From Adiantum capillus-veneris (taxonomy: Eukaryota > Streptophyta > Polypodiopsida > Polypodiales > Pteridaceae): 64,000 bases of DNA. Each line of letters starts with the position of its first letter. The stretch's first letter is position 1. The stretch lies in assembly GCA_014529385.2 (NCBI GenBank), contig CM043948.1, positions 75,478,791-75,542,790 on the forward strand, written 5' to 3'. The notes below the pieces were generated by a model. It saw only the letters and a program-made list of their open reading frames with translations, did no database searches and was not told the origin of the DNA. The position numbers and the translations under genes were made by a program. Positions 1 through 10,318 of the stretch are shown here, in pieces.

Positions 1-418
1 CTATGAATGCCTAATGTGGTGCCCAAAGGCCGTTCATTAAACTGTGGCACCCAAGGGCCATGGACAATATGCGAGTCAAATATGATGCCTTTCAAAGATT
101 GGCTAAGGGCCTCAACCTATGGTCGCCCAAAGGCAACCAAAGGGAGGCCGCCCGCCCACTTGAGATTTAAAGTGGCCCCTAAACTTAGGGCATGTGTGAA
201 GCCACGGAAGAAGAAACGCAATGGCGTCCACACCAACGAAAACGGGAGAGCGCAGGAGAAAAAAGGCTCGCAGCGGTGGCATTCGATGTCGGACAAGCGC
301 GCAACAGAAGAGTAATTTTCTCAACAGGGCAGTGTGACGATATTCGGCCCTAATCCCGTCGCAAATGGCACTGCTTGCAGAACTCGGCTGCCACGTCATA
401 GGTTCGATTCCCGCGCCA
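1..418. other. Flanking DNA with a B-box-like motif, no gene
   Basis: No convincing coding region is present; the short open frames have no recognisable domain. Positions 401-411 read GGTTCGATTCC, an exact-looking pol III B box, with a poor A-box candidate (TGGCACTGCTTG) about 35 bases upstream. No acceptor-stem pairing is visible, so this is not called a tRNA gene. It may be a SINE or tRNA-derived scrap. Confidence 0.4.
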
Positions 419-423
419 TGTTA

Positions 424-1214
424 TGTTAGGAAATAAGACGTAGCTAAATAGATAATTGAGTAGATTACTTAATGGAGAGAGACAGATTTATATACACGAG
501 ATTATAGAGTAGAGAGAGAGAGAGAGAGAGAGTACACACGATATACATGGTTCACCCAATGTGGGCTATGTCCACGAGAAAGCAGCCACTCAATGGCTTT
601 AGTACTTCAAAACAAGAAGTAGTTTACAAAGGGATTATACCCTTAATGGAGCTCCCGCCTTGCTTCACTCTCACCACCTCAAACTCACCTTGTTGCATCA
701 ACTTCACACTATGAATTGTGTGTAGAAATGGCCTCCTTTTATAGGCCAAAAGGGCTGCCCTCTCTTATGAGAGACAGCCATGTGTAGCCGCCCTTGTGCA
801 AATAAGTCCAAATCGGACCCTCCAATCCGTCCATATGTGAATAAGTCCAAATCGGACCCTCCAATCCGCCCATGTGTGGCCGCCCTTGAGAAGACAAGTC
901 CGCTTTTGAATTTGGCCACCGGCCATTGACTACCGGCCACCGGTCAACCGACCGGTTGTTTTTCGACCCTTTCCGGCCGTCGTCCGGCCATAATATTCCG
1001 GCGAAAAAAGAATATTCCAACGAAAAAAAAAAGTCTTGGGGGCCTCCGCCCCCGAGGCCTTTAAAGTTGCCCCTGATTCTTGTCCGTGAAAATTTTGGTT
1101 TCCGGTGAGTGATTTTCCTTCACGCACGATGGCTTCTCCTCATAATGGGGGCCTTACAAATGTGCGCTTTTACCATAGAAAATTACAAGGGTAAATCAGG
1201 CTCCATACTTAACA
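424..1214 (-). repeat. 3' LTR of Copia-A1
   Basis: Matches 5227-5974 almost base for base but is 43 bases longer. The extra length is explained by an internal tandem copy of a segment containing 'aagtccaaatcggaccctcc' (seen twice at about 805-870, once in the other LTR). It carries a (GA)n tract at 511-532 and, on the minus strand, a TATAAAAGG box at 735-743. Confidence 0.95.
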
Positions 1215-1225
1215 ATCTCCCACTT
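1215..1225 (-). other. Polypurine tract of Copia-A1
   Basis: On the minus strand AAGTGGGAGAT lies directly against the TGTTAAG start of the 3' LTR, the usual position and composition for the plus-strand primer of Copia elements. Copia-A2 has a matching tract before 27252. Confidence 0.8.
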
Positions 1226-1274
1226 GGAGACTGATCTCCAAACCAAACCTGTGACTGCTTTCCATTCTGGATTC

Positions 1275-4200
1275 TTATCCTTGAATGTCGATTGAAGATG
1301 AGCAAAAGCTCAACTTCTCCTTGTTGACCACCTTTGTAAACATGTCTTCAGGATTTTCACTTGTATGCACCTTTCCTAGCTTTAGTTGTCCCTCTTCCAA
1401 AAGAGTGCGTATGAAGTGATATCTCACCTCAATGTGCTTTGTCCTTGAATGAAAGGCTGAGTTCTTCGCAAGATGGATAGCGCTTTGGCTATCACTGTAC
1501 AAGACACAATTGTCTTGTTTGAATCCAAGCTCTTCTAAGAATCTGTGAAGCCACAGAATTTCTTTGCTTGCCTCCGTCATTGCTACATACTCTGCTTCCG
1601 TGGTAGAAAGTGAAACCACTTTCTGCAGCTTTGAAGCCCAGCTTACTGCTGTGCCTCCAACCGTGACATAGCCAGTAGTACTCCTTCGAGTATCTTTGTC
1701 ACCTGCCATATCTGCATCAGCATACCCTTCTAGAAAAATATCAGTTCCTCCAAAATACAAAGCATTTTTTATTGTCCCTTTTAGATACCTAAGTATCCAC
1801 TTCACAGCTTGCCAATGCTGTTTACCTGGGTTGTCCCTGAACCTACTCACAACTCCCACTGCATGTGCAATGTCTGGCCTTGTCCAGACCATAGCATACA
1901 TTAGAGAACCTACTTCTACAGCATATGGAACTTTAGACATATAGGCTATCTCCTCTTGTGTCTTTGGACACATATCCTTCGTTAGTTTAAAATGACCAGC
2001 CAAAGGTGTAGAAACTGGTTTTGCATTTTGCATTGCAAACCTTTCTAGTACCTTCTTGATGTAATCTTCTTGAGATAGCTTTATTGTCTTCTTCGTCCTG
2101 TCCCTTGATATTTTCATACCAAGTATCCTCTTTGCAACACCTATATATTTCATTGAAAAAGATTTAGACAGCTCCTCTTTTAGGTCTTTGATGTCTTGCA
2201 TGTTAGCACTTGCAATCAACATGTCATCAACATACAACATTAGGATGATGAATTTCCCATCTCCCAAATTCTTCGTGTAGACGCAGTGATCGGAGTTGCA
2301 TCTTGTGAATCCATGATCCAACATCCATCGATCAAACTTCAAGTACCATTGTCTTGATGCTTGCTTTAAACCATACAAGCTCTTCTTTAATCTGCAAACC
2401 ATTTTCTCCTTACCTTTTACTTCATACCCCTTTGATTGAAGCATGTAGATTTCCTCCTCTAAGTCACCGTGAGGGAATGTTGTATTTACATCCATTTGCT
2501 CGAGATTTAGATCATGTGCAGCCACAAGGCTTAAGACAAGCCTAATTGAGTTCATTTTTACAACAGGAGAAAATATTTCATTGAAGTCAATACCTTTCTT
2601 TTGAGAAAACCCTTATACCACAAGCCTAGACTTGTACCTTTTCTTCCCACCTTCTTCTTCCTTCAGCTTGTACACCCAGTTGTTTTGAAGTGCCCGCTTA
2701 CCTTTAGGAAACTCAACCAACTCCCATGTTTGGTTGCGATGTAGTGAGTCCATCTCCACTTGCATGCTCTTCGTCCATTCTTCTTTGGATTCATGTTGCA
2801 TAGCTTCTTCGTATGATTCCGGCTCTCCAGAATCTGAGATCAAGAGATGGTTGAAGGAAGGAACAAACCTTTCTGGAGGTCTAATTCCTCTTGTAGATCT
2901 TCGGGGAATAGGTTGGGGCTCCTCATTTGGTTGACGTTGTTGCACATTGTCACCGTTTGCAGTCCTTGAGTCTTCACCGTCCTCAAGCTCCATGTACTCA
3001 TCACCTGTTTCTTTTGTTTTTTTTCTTTCCAAGTAATCTTTGTACATATTTTGTTCATTAAAAATTACACCTCTACTCCTTAAGATTTTACCATCTTCAG
3101 GATTCCATAGGCAATACCCAAAGTCTCCTTCTCCATAGCCAATGAAGAAACACTTTTTGGACTTTGCATCTAGCTTTGATCTTAGGCTTCTATCTATGTG
3201 CATGAAAGCCTCACACCCAAACACTTTGAGAAATGCATAATTCACCGGTTTACCTGTCCATGCCTCTTCTTGAACTCCTCCATCCAAAGCCGTTGAGGGT
3301 GACCGATTGATTAAGTACACAGACGTACTTACAGCTTCCGCCCAAAGCTCAAGCGGTAGGCCTGCATGTAGCCGCATGCTTCGTGCTCGTTCCATGATTG
3401 TCCTGTTCATCCTTTCCGAAATCCCTTTTTGTTGAGGTGTTCTTGGGGTTGTCCTTTGCATCTGAATGCCATTGCTAGCACAAAATCTTTCAAAAGCTTG
3501 GCTGCAATATTCGCCTCCATTGTCGGATCTGAGGCATTTAACCTTGGTACCTGTTTCATTCTCCACAAAGGCTTTCCACCTTTGAAATATGGAAAATACA
3601 TCGGATTTATTCTTCATGACATAAACCCATGTTTTTCTAGTCGCATCGTCTATGAATGTTACATAGTATAATGAGCCACCAAGTGATGGTGTACTTGCAG
3701 GACCCCAAACATCAGAATGAACCAACTCAAGTTTTTTATTTTTTCTTTCATTTCCCGATTTTTGAAATTTTACCCTCTTTTGTTTACCATAAACACAATC
3801 TTCACAGAACTCTAAGTCCACTTCTTTCAAACCTGGTAGAAGCTTCTTTGTTTGAAGGATTTGCATTCCTTTGGCACTCATATGCCCAAGTCGATAGTGC
3901 CACACTGCACTATCAACTTCTGTAGTTGCTGCACAAGCTGAAGGTTGCGTGCTAAAAGTACACAAGTAAAGTGTACCGACCTTTTCTCCCTTGGCAACCA
4001 CCAAAGATCCCTTTGAGATCTTCCACCGTTTATTTTGGAATGCAATGTTGTGACCTTCATCGTCCAATTGTCCTGTAGAGATTAAATTTTTTCGAAGAGA
4101 AGGAACATGCCTAACATCTTTAAGCTTCCATTCATTTCCGTTAGCAGTTTTGACAGAAACTGTACCTTTGCCGATAATTTCACAAGCTTCATCATCTCCC

Positions 4201-5162
4201 AAGTATACATACCCAAAATTACCTTTGGTGTAGTCTTGGAAATGTTGCTTGTGTGGTGTCACATGGAATGAAGCCCCGGAATCTACTATCCAAGAATTAG
4301 ACACATTGTCTAATGAGAGAATTAGAGCATCTTGCTCTACTTTACCTGCCACATTGGCCTCCGATGTTGGCTTGTTGTCTTGAGACTCTATCTCCTTATT
4401 CTTCTTGGACCAGCAATCCTTCTTGACGTGGCCCTTCTTGCCGCAGCTCCAACATTCAAGAACTGACTTTGTTCGTGACTTGCTCCCTCTTGAGCGATCA
4501 CGACCCTTTTGGCTTTTGAACCTCTCCTTAGGCCTTCCTCTTGTTTCCACTGACAATGCAGCACTTGATGATTCTCCTGTGCTTCTCCTTCGTATTTCCT
4601 CGCTTAGGAGAACACCCACAACATCATCAAACTTAAGAGTATTTATACCAGAGATAGAATTACTTACAGCCATCATAAGGCTGTCCCAACTATCCGGTAG
4701 AGATGATAATATAAGGAGAGCTCGCACTTCATCATCGAAATTGATTTTCACCGATCGAAGTTGACTTATGTTTGTGTTAAACTCATTTAGGTGTTCTGCA
4801 ACTAAACCATTCTCTGCCATCTTTAGATTGAACAAGCGCTTCATAAGAAATACCTTATTGGATGCCGATGGTTTCTCGTAGAAGTCGTCAAGTGACTTCA
4901 TCAAGTCCTCCGTGGTCTTCATCACCGAAACATTGAAGGCCACCATTGACGCCAAGCTTAACCGGATTGTTCCCAGGGCCTTTCGATCAAGGACAATCCA
5001 TGCTTCATCTACCATCGTTGCGGGCTTCTTTGCAAGACCGCCTAGTGGAAAATAGAGGTCCTTCTGGTAGAGATAGTCTTCAATCTGCATCTTCCAATGT
5101 TGGTAGTTTTTGTCGTTGAACTTCTCAATCTTGAGCTTCCCTTCATCCGCCATAACTCCCAC
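1275..5162 (-). pseudogene. Copia-A1 gag-pol polyprotein with one nonsense codon
   Basis: One reading frame of about 1295 codons starts at 5162 and ends at 1275, broken only by a TAA at 2613-2615. Order: gag N-terminal region; CCHC zinc knuckle (CWSCGKKGHVKKDC, near residue 245); aspartic protease with DSGASFH; GAG-pre-integrase with HYRLGH; integrase core with the D-D-E set (HSDVWGP, RSDNGGEY, GISERMN); RT with the intact catalytic YVDD; RNase H with STTEAEYVA and TKHIEVRYHF. The stop falls in the N-terminal part of RT, between RLVV and GFSQKKGID. The related copy at 24180 reads GAA here, so a single G-to-T change (GAA to TAA) is likely. The frame is otherwise uninterrupted, suggesting recent insertion. 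Confidence 0.95.
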
Positions 5163-5212
5163 TCAATTCAAGGAATCCTTTCCTTGAGATAATTTAGCTA
5201 CGAGCAAACCTT

Positions 5213-5224
5213 GCTCTGATATCA
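5213..5224 (-). other. PBS of Copia-A1 (initiator-Met tRNA type)
   Basis: On the minus strand TGATATCAGAGC lies two bases inside the 5' LTR end. It differs at one base from TGGTATCAGAGC, the common plant retrotransposon PBS complementary to initiator-Met tRNA (established knowledge). Confidence 0.85.
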
Positions 5225-5226
5225 GT

Positions 5227-5974
5227 TGTTAGGAAATAAGACGTAGCTAAATAGATAATTGAGTAGATTACTTAATGGAGAGAGACAGATTTATATACAC
5301 GAGATTATAGAGTAGAGAGAGAGAGAGAGAGAGAGAGAGTACACACGATATACGTGGTTCACCCAATGTGGGCTATGTCCACGGGAAAGCAGCCACTCAA
5401 TGGCTTTAGTACTTCAAAACAAGAAGTAGTTTACAAAGGGATTATACCCTTAATGGAGCTCCCGCCTTGCTTCACTCTCACCACCTCACACTCACCTTGT
5501 TGCATCAACTTCACACTATGAAATGTGTGTAGAAATGGCCTCCTTTTATAGGCCAAAAGGGCTGCCCTCTCTTATGAGAGACAGCCATGTGTAGCCGCCC
5601 TTGTGCGAATAAGTCCAAATCGGACCCTCCAATCCGCCCTTGAGAAGACAAGTCCGCTTTTGAATTCGGCCACCGGTCATTGAATTCGGCCACCGGCCAG
5701 TGGCCAACCGACCGGTTGTTTTCCGACCACTTTCCGGCCGCCGTCCGGCCATAATATTCCGGCGGAAAAGAATATTCCGACGGAAAAAAAAGTCTCGGGG
5801 GCGGAGGCCCCCGAGGCCTTTAAAGTTGCGCCTGATTCTTGTCCGTGAAAATTTTGGTTTCCGGTGAGTGATTTTCCTTCACGCACGATGGCTTCTCCTC
5901 ATAATGGGGGCCTTACAAATGTGCGCTTTTACCATAGAAAATTACAAGGGTAAATCAAGGCTCCATACTTAACA
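5227..5974 (-). repeat. 5' LTR of Copia-A1
   Basis: 748-bp LTR, TG...CA. Starting at the U3 end on the minus strand, the likely promoter is TATAAAAGGA (5541-5550). The (GA)n tract at 5314-5339 lies about 200 bases downstream of that box and reads as CT in the transcript, near the R/U5 part. Confidence 0.93.
5541..5550 (-). promoter_or_regulatory. Probable TATA box in Copia-A1 5' LTR
   Basis: TATAAAAGGA on the minus strand. The same box occurs in the other LTR (735-743) and in Copia-A2 (TATAAAAG at 27688-27695). It is conserved in all three LTRs; promoter function is inferred. Confidence 0.6.
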
Positions 5975-5978
5975 CGTT

Positions 5979-6522
5979 AGTGACGCCCGGCACCACTGCT
6001 TAAGGGAGGGTACACACTATTATTAGGGGGGAGGGCCCTTTTGCATGTGTGTAGGCAAGAAAACGAGGAGAGGAGAAGAGGGGTTAAAAGAGTTGTAGGA
6101 GGGAGTTAACGGGAAAGCAAAAGGAGAAGCAAGGCGAGGAGGAGAAGGAAGGGAGAAGTCCGGCATAGCAAGGAGAAAAGCAAGAGAGGAAGCTTGGTCG
6201 GGAGCAAGAAGGTAGAGATGATAAGAGAGGTGAGAAGATTGGCAAGAAGCTTGAACGAGGAAGGAGCTGAGGAGGAAGGCAATTCGAAGCTTCAAGGAGC
6301 CAAGAAGGAATCTCCAAGCCAAGGAAGCAAGGCCCCGAGCTTCTCTCTTGATCGGCAATCCAAGCTAAGGTAGGGCGAGTCCAAGCTAAGGAAGGGCGAG
6401 CCTCTCTCTCGATCCAATCCGAAGGTGCTTCGGCTCGTCCTCGGCACACAAACAAGGACAAGCCCTCTCTCTTAATTCCTTATCTAAGCAAGGCAAGGAG
6501 AAACGAGGAGGATAATCAAGGG

Positions 6523-6580
<58 letters not shown>

Positions 6581-7296
6581 GTCGACCTCAAGGAGGATAA
6601 TTGAAAGCACTCGAAGGATTTATGAGACGAGCAAGAAAGAAACAAGGGTATCAAGCAGGGGATTTTGCCGGATACTTACATACTAATCAGCTTATAAAGA
6701 CTCTGATGGAAAGCATACGTGGAAATTTTACAGTTTTTATCTAATTTGAGAGCATTAAACTCTCCTAACTCCATCAGTGCCGTTAACGGCAACCATTTGT
6801 AATCGAAATCCACTTCGGCTAATCATTAGCAGTTTAAACCATTTCGGTTGTGAAGTTTAAGTATTAAAGTGTTGATAGAATCTTTTGCCTTGTTTCGTGC
6901 GTCTTGTCTCTCTTTCACACCTCTCACAGCTAGAGGCCCGACGCATGCCCGGCTCATGTAGCGAACACATATCCCCCGACACCGGCGTGGTCATTCTATG
7001 CTAATCTATGCTCATTGTGTGCTTGATTAGAGTCGGATTAGTGATTGATTAGTGAGTGGTGAGCGTGATTAAGCTTGTGTGAGAGAGATTAGACCAAAAG
7101 GTAGAGTAAGTAGTGTGCTTGCTCCTAGTAGCATCATCATACCATCTCCATAGCTTTCTTTGTGTGTATGTTTCACCTTCTAACCCTCCATTTGGCACGC
7201 ACAAGCCTCTTGTGTGTTTCCATGCCCTAGCCAGATCGTACTTCTCGGATTGACATTATGTTGATGTTCTCCCTATGCTAGGATGACGTCCCAACA
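5979..7296 (+). repeat. 5' LTR of the large non-autonomous element
   Basis: If Copia-A1 (424-5974) is removed, the sequence reads TGTTAGTGACGCCCGG, a plausible LTR start with TG from 419-420. The LTR ends GATGACGTCCCAACA at 7296, immediately before the PBS. It contains a (CT)n tract at 6526-6578. Bases 6984-7296 match 15803-16115 without gaps and with about eight substitutions; the upstream 1 kb does not resemble the 3' LTR. Confidence 0.7.
6526..6578 (+). repeat. (CT)n microsatellite inside LTR
   Basis: About 26 uninterrupted CT units. One of several CT tracts that sit inside LTRs of unrelated families here. Confidence 0.99.
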
Positions 7297-7297
7297 T

Positions 7298-7315
7298 TGG
7301 GGCCGTTGCCGGGGA
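7298..7315 (+). other. PBS, tRNA-Asp type
   Basis: TGGGGCCGTTGCCGGGGA starts two bases after the LTR end. It differs at one base from TGGCGCCGTTGCCGGGGA, the PBS of Athila and other plant gypsy elements, complementary to tRNA-Asp (established knowledge). Confidence 0.88.
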
Positions 7316-10300
7316 TCGATTGCCTAAGCTAGGGTGCCATTGGTGTGATTAGGAGACACTAATTCCCTAATTTTCCGTTAATTTTGTTAGTTTTAGATTA
7401 GGTGTGTTGATTAATTGAGTGGTTTTTTTTAGTGTGATTAGTGTTTGGGTTTGCATTGATTATGCTTAGAACATCACAAAACAACCCACACACATCATTA
7501 GATTCTTGATTTTGATCACTAATTTTGACCTTCAAATTCACTAATTTTCATTAATTTTCTCTAACTTTGATGCTAATTTTCCATTGATTGATAAGTGTTT
7601 TTTGTGCTACACATAAGTAGAAAGTGAGTTGGGTGTATGGACAACATGCCTATGCGATCCAAACACTCAAATCTTGCTTCATTTGTGCGCAGATCGTAGC
7701 CGAAATCACCCTTTAATCACTAATTTTCACTAATTTCATCTACTAATTTTTCACTAGTTATTTGGTCATTTTGCAAAGTGCTGATTTGAATTGGTTATTT
7801 GATGCATTTCCATGATGATTATGTGTTTACATTCATGCTAAATGATGCTACACATTGATTTTTGTGTTGGTTGTGTGTAGGTGGTTCTACGGGAACAGTA
7901 CACACACACACACTAGTGTGTTGGGCACTAATCAAGTGCTTAATCGTTGAGTTTGTGCCTAATTAAGGTGCTGATTTTAATGTTAATTTTCTGATTTCAT
8001 GTGCAGGTTTGATTCATAAACGATGTGCATTCATAAAATGCAAAACTAGGTGCGATTTATGCCCGCTTTTGTGTAGGCAGAAGTGCCTAATTTGACGCAA
8101 TTTTGGGGATATTTTGGTGTTGATTTTTGGTCACTGAAAGCGTGAGAGTGCTTATGGTCATTAAGTGATTATGGTTATGGTTTTTAATTCCGTTGTGACG
8201 CCGAAATGCTGTCGAAATTCGATTATGTATGCTTATGTGCATGATTTGATGCAAAAAGTGTGTTAATGATAGATTAATCTTAAGATTTGGGTGATCAAAA
8301 TTGATGTTTAATTGATGCAAAGTGCTGTTTTGAGTGCGATTAATCATTGTGCAAGAGATGGTATTTTTTGTATTAATTTTATGTGCAGTTTTGAGATGAT
8401 TTGTGTGCAAAACGACTTAACTGTGCTTAAAGAATGATATTTTGTGCAACTGTGATTAGCAAATGATTAATCTCTGCGTTTTGATTGTCTGATTGCAAAC
8501 AATTAGGTCGGTGTGCTGATCTGGGATTTTGCAGGGATTTTTTTGGAGAGTTTTTGGCTATTTTTAATAATTTTTAGCAATCTTGTGCTAATTTTTAACC
8601 AAAATTTGATAATTTGATTAATCGAAGTGATTTGTGAAGTGCCGGGGAAAATTTTTTAACTTTTTGAGTGTTTTTGTTTGATATTTTTGTGGTTTTTGAT
8701 TTCTTTTTAATTATTATTGTGCTTTTCTGTGTTTTCTGTGTGTTTTTAATTGGTTTTATTGATTTTACTTGTCTATTTTTTATTTTCATTGTGTTTTTTT
8801 AGTGAAATTATGTGTTATTTTTATTATAATTGTATGTTTATTTGATATTTTGTGTATATTTTATATTTATTTGTGAGTTTTTGATTAATTTTGTGTATTT
8901 CTTTTTATATAATTTCTGTGTTTTATTTTGTATTAATTTTGTGTTTATTTGTGTGTTTTTAATTATTTTTTAATATGTTTTTTAGTGTTATTTTTTGGGA
9001 AAAAAAAATAATAATAAAAATTATACTTACCTTGGCAAATGCCCAGCAATCGCGATCGCTGGTAGCTGCCTTTCTTCCTGCCCTAACTCTTGAGCGATTG
9101 TCCTCCTACCCTGCCTCCACTAACTATCCCTCTACTCTCTCTCTTCTACCCTTGCAACTCCCCACGATCTCGATCGGCCAGCTCGTAGCCTTGGCGACTT
9201 CTATACACAGCGCCGCTTGGCATTACCGAGGACCCCACCCTCTACCTACCGAACACATACACCCTATAACACACATACACTCACAAGGCCTGGGCCCTGC
9301 GCTGCACCTGCTTGGCGTTACCTGCAGAGGGCACCGTCAAACCCAAACAAACGCACCAGAACCTGCTGCGAAGAGGGCCCGCCACCTCACCCGTTGAAGA
9401 TGCTGGCCAGCCAGGCCTCTTGAACTGCCTCTTGGCGCCTTTTGCAGCAACCCCACCCTAACATGTTGAGCCTCTTTTCACTGAGTCTCTTGGCTTATTC
9501 AGAGCGAGCCCGCCAAACCCTTTACCTATACACACACACACACACGCACACTTGCACGCCACAGGCGCGTTGACTAGCAAGCCTCTCCTTGGCCGTTGCC
9601 TGTGAAGCAGGCCCGCCGCCACATCAACACACACACCTCCTCACACTCTCATTGGCAGCCGATCCCACACACGTCCACACACACCTCTTAGGTCGTGTTC
9701 CCACCATCCGCCAACCCCCTTTAACAGACACCCACACATACACAAGACCCCGGTCCCCTGCACTCTGGATGCCCTTGTTTAGTTAGATGTAGTAGAACCT
9801 GTCGCCACTCTCTAAGGGTCCCCCCTTGCCCAACTGCAAGTTTTCAAATCTAACTCTGGTTGAGCACCAAAATTCTGCATAGAAATTGGACTTAAAACTG
9901 TATTAAATTGCTCACTTATACACATTGAAAGCTGGATGACCTATGGTCACATGCGTGGTGGTTTAATTTAAATTAAATGCCATAAAAGTGTGCGATCAAT
10001 AGGCAAACTGAGATAGTTTTAGTTCAGGTCAAAAGTGCTTTGCTAATCCACAGTTTTGCAGATTAAGAGCACATTTCATCGCTCAATCAACTAAAATCAA
10101 GGTATCACCAAGGCTTGTAGTCGTTGCAGTACAGTGGTAAGTAACTTGCCAACTATAGCTATACAGGTAAATCAAACCATCATAGTTGACAGTCAGAGGA
10201 GAGATCACAACTAAGCCTAGCAAAGAACTTTGAATTAGGAAAACCATTGGTCACCTGTGGGAGAGGCTAGAAAAAGGATACAAGTGCTCAACAGGTCAGT

Positions 10301-10318
10301 GACAAGGATAAAAGAAAA
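7316..10318 (+). other. Non-coding leader with a sharp strand-composition switch
   Basis: No convincing gene. From about 7330 to 9000 the plus strand is strongly T/G-rich with many short repeats of CTAATTTT and GTGTGTTTTT. From about 9010 to 9790 it becomes C/A-rich, with ACACAC runs and CCTAC/CCCTAC clusters. The open frames at 8975-9786 are low-complexity by-products of this bias. Position and length fit the long untranslated leader of large retrotransposon derivatives. Confidence 0.6.

Larger units (their letters stand above)
424..5974 (-). mobile_element. Copia-A1, nearly intact LTR retrotransposon
   Basis: A complete Ty1/copia element read on the minus strand. Near-identical LTRs (424-1214 and 5227-5974) begin TGTTAGG and end TTAACA on the plus strand. 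A 5-bp duplication with one mismatch flanks it (tgtta 419-423, cgtta 5975-5979). A PBS sits inside the right (5') LTR and a polypurine tract beside the left (3') LTR. Domain order gag, protease, integrase, RT, RNase H defines Copia; the overall protein looks like the Tork/Tnt1 lineage (family knowledge). It is inserted at the very start of the larger element's 5' LTR. Only one nonsense codon interrupts the polyprotein. Confidence 0.95.

Noticed and set aside
371-418. Possible tRNA gene ending in a good B box
   Set aside because: No acceptor-stem or D-arm pairing and only a weak A box; left as a B-box-like motif.
8975-9786. 140-codon and neighbouring plus-strand frames in the C/A-rich leader
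   Set aside because: Low-complexity Thr/His/Pro composition, no motif, and explained by strand bias.
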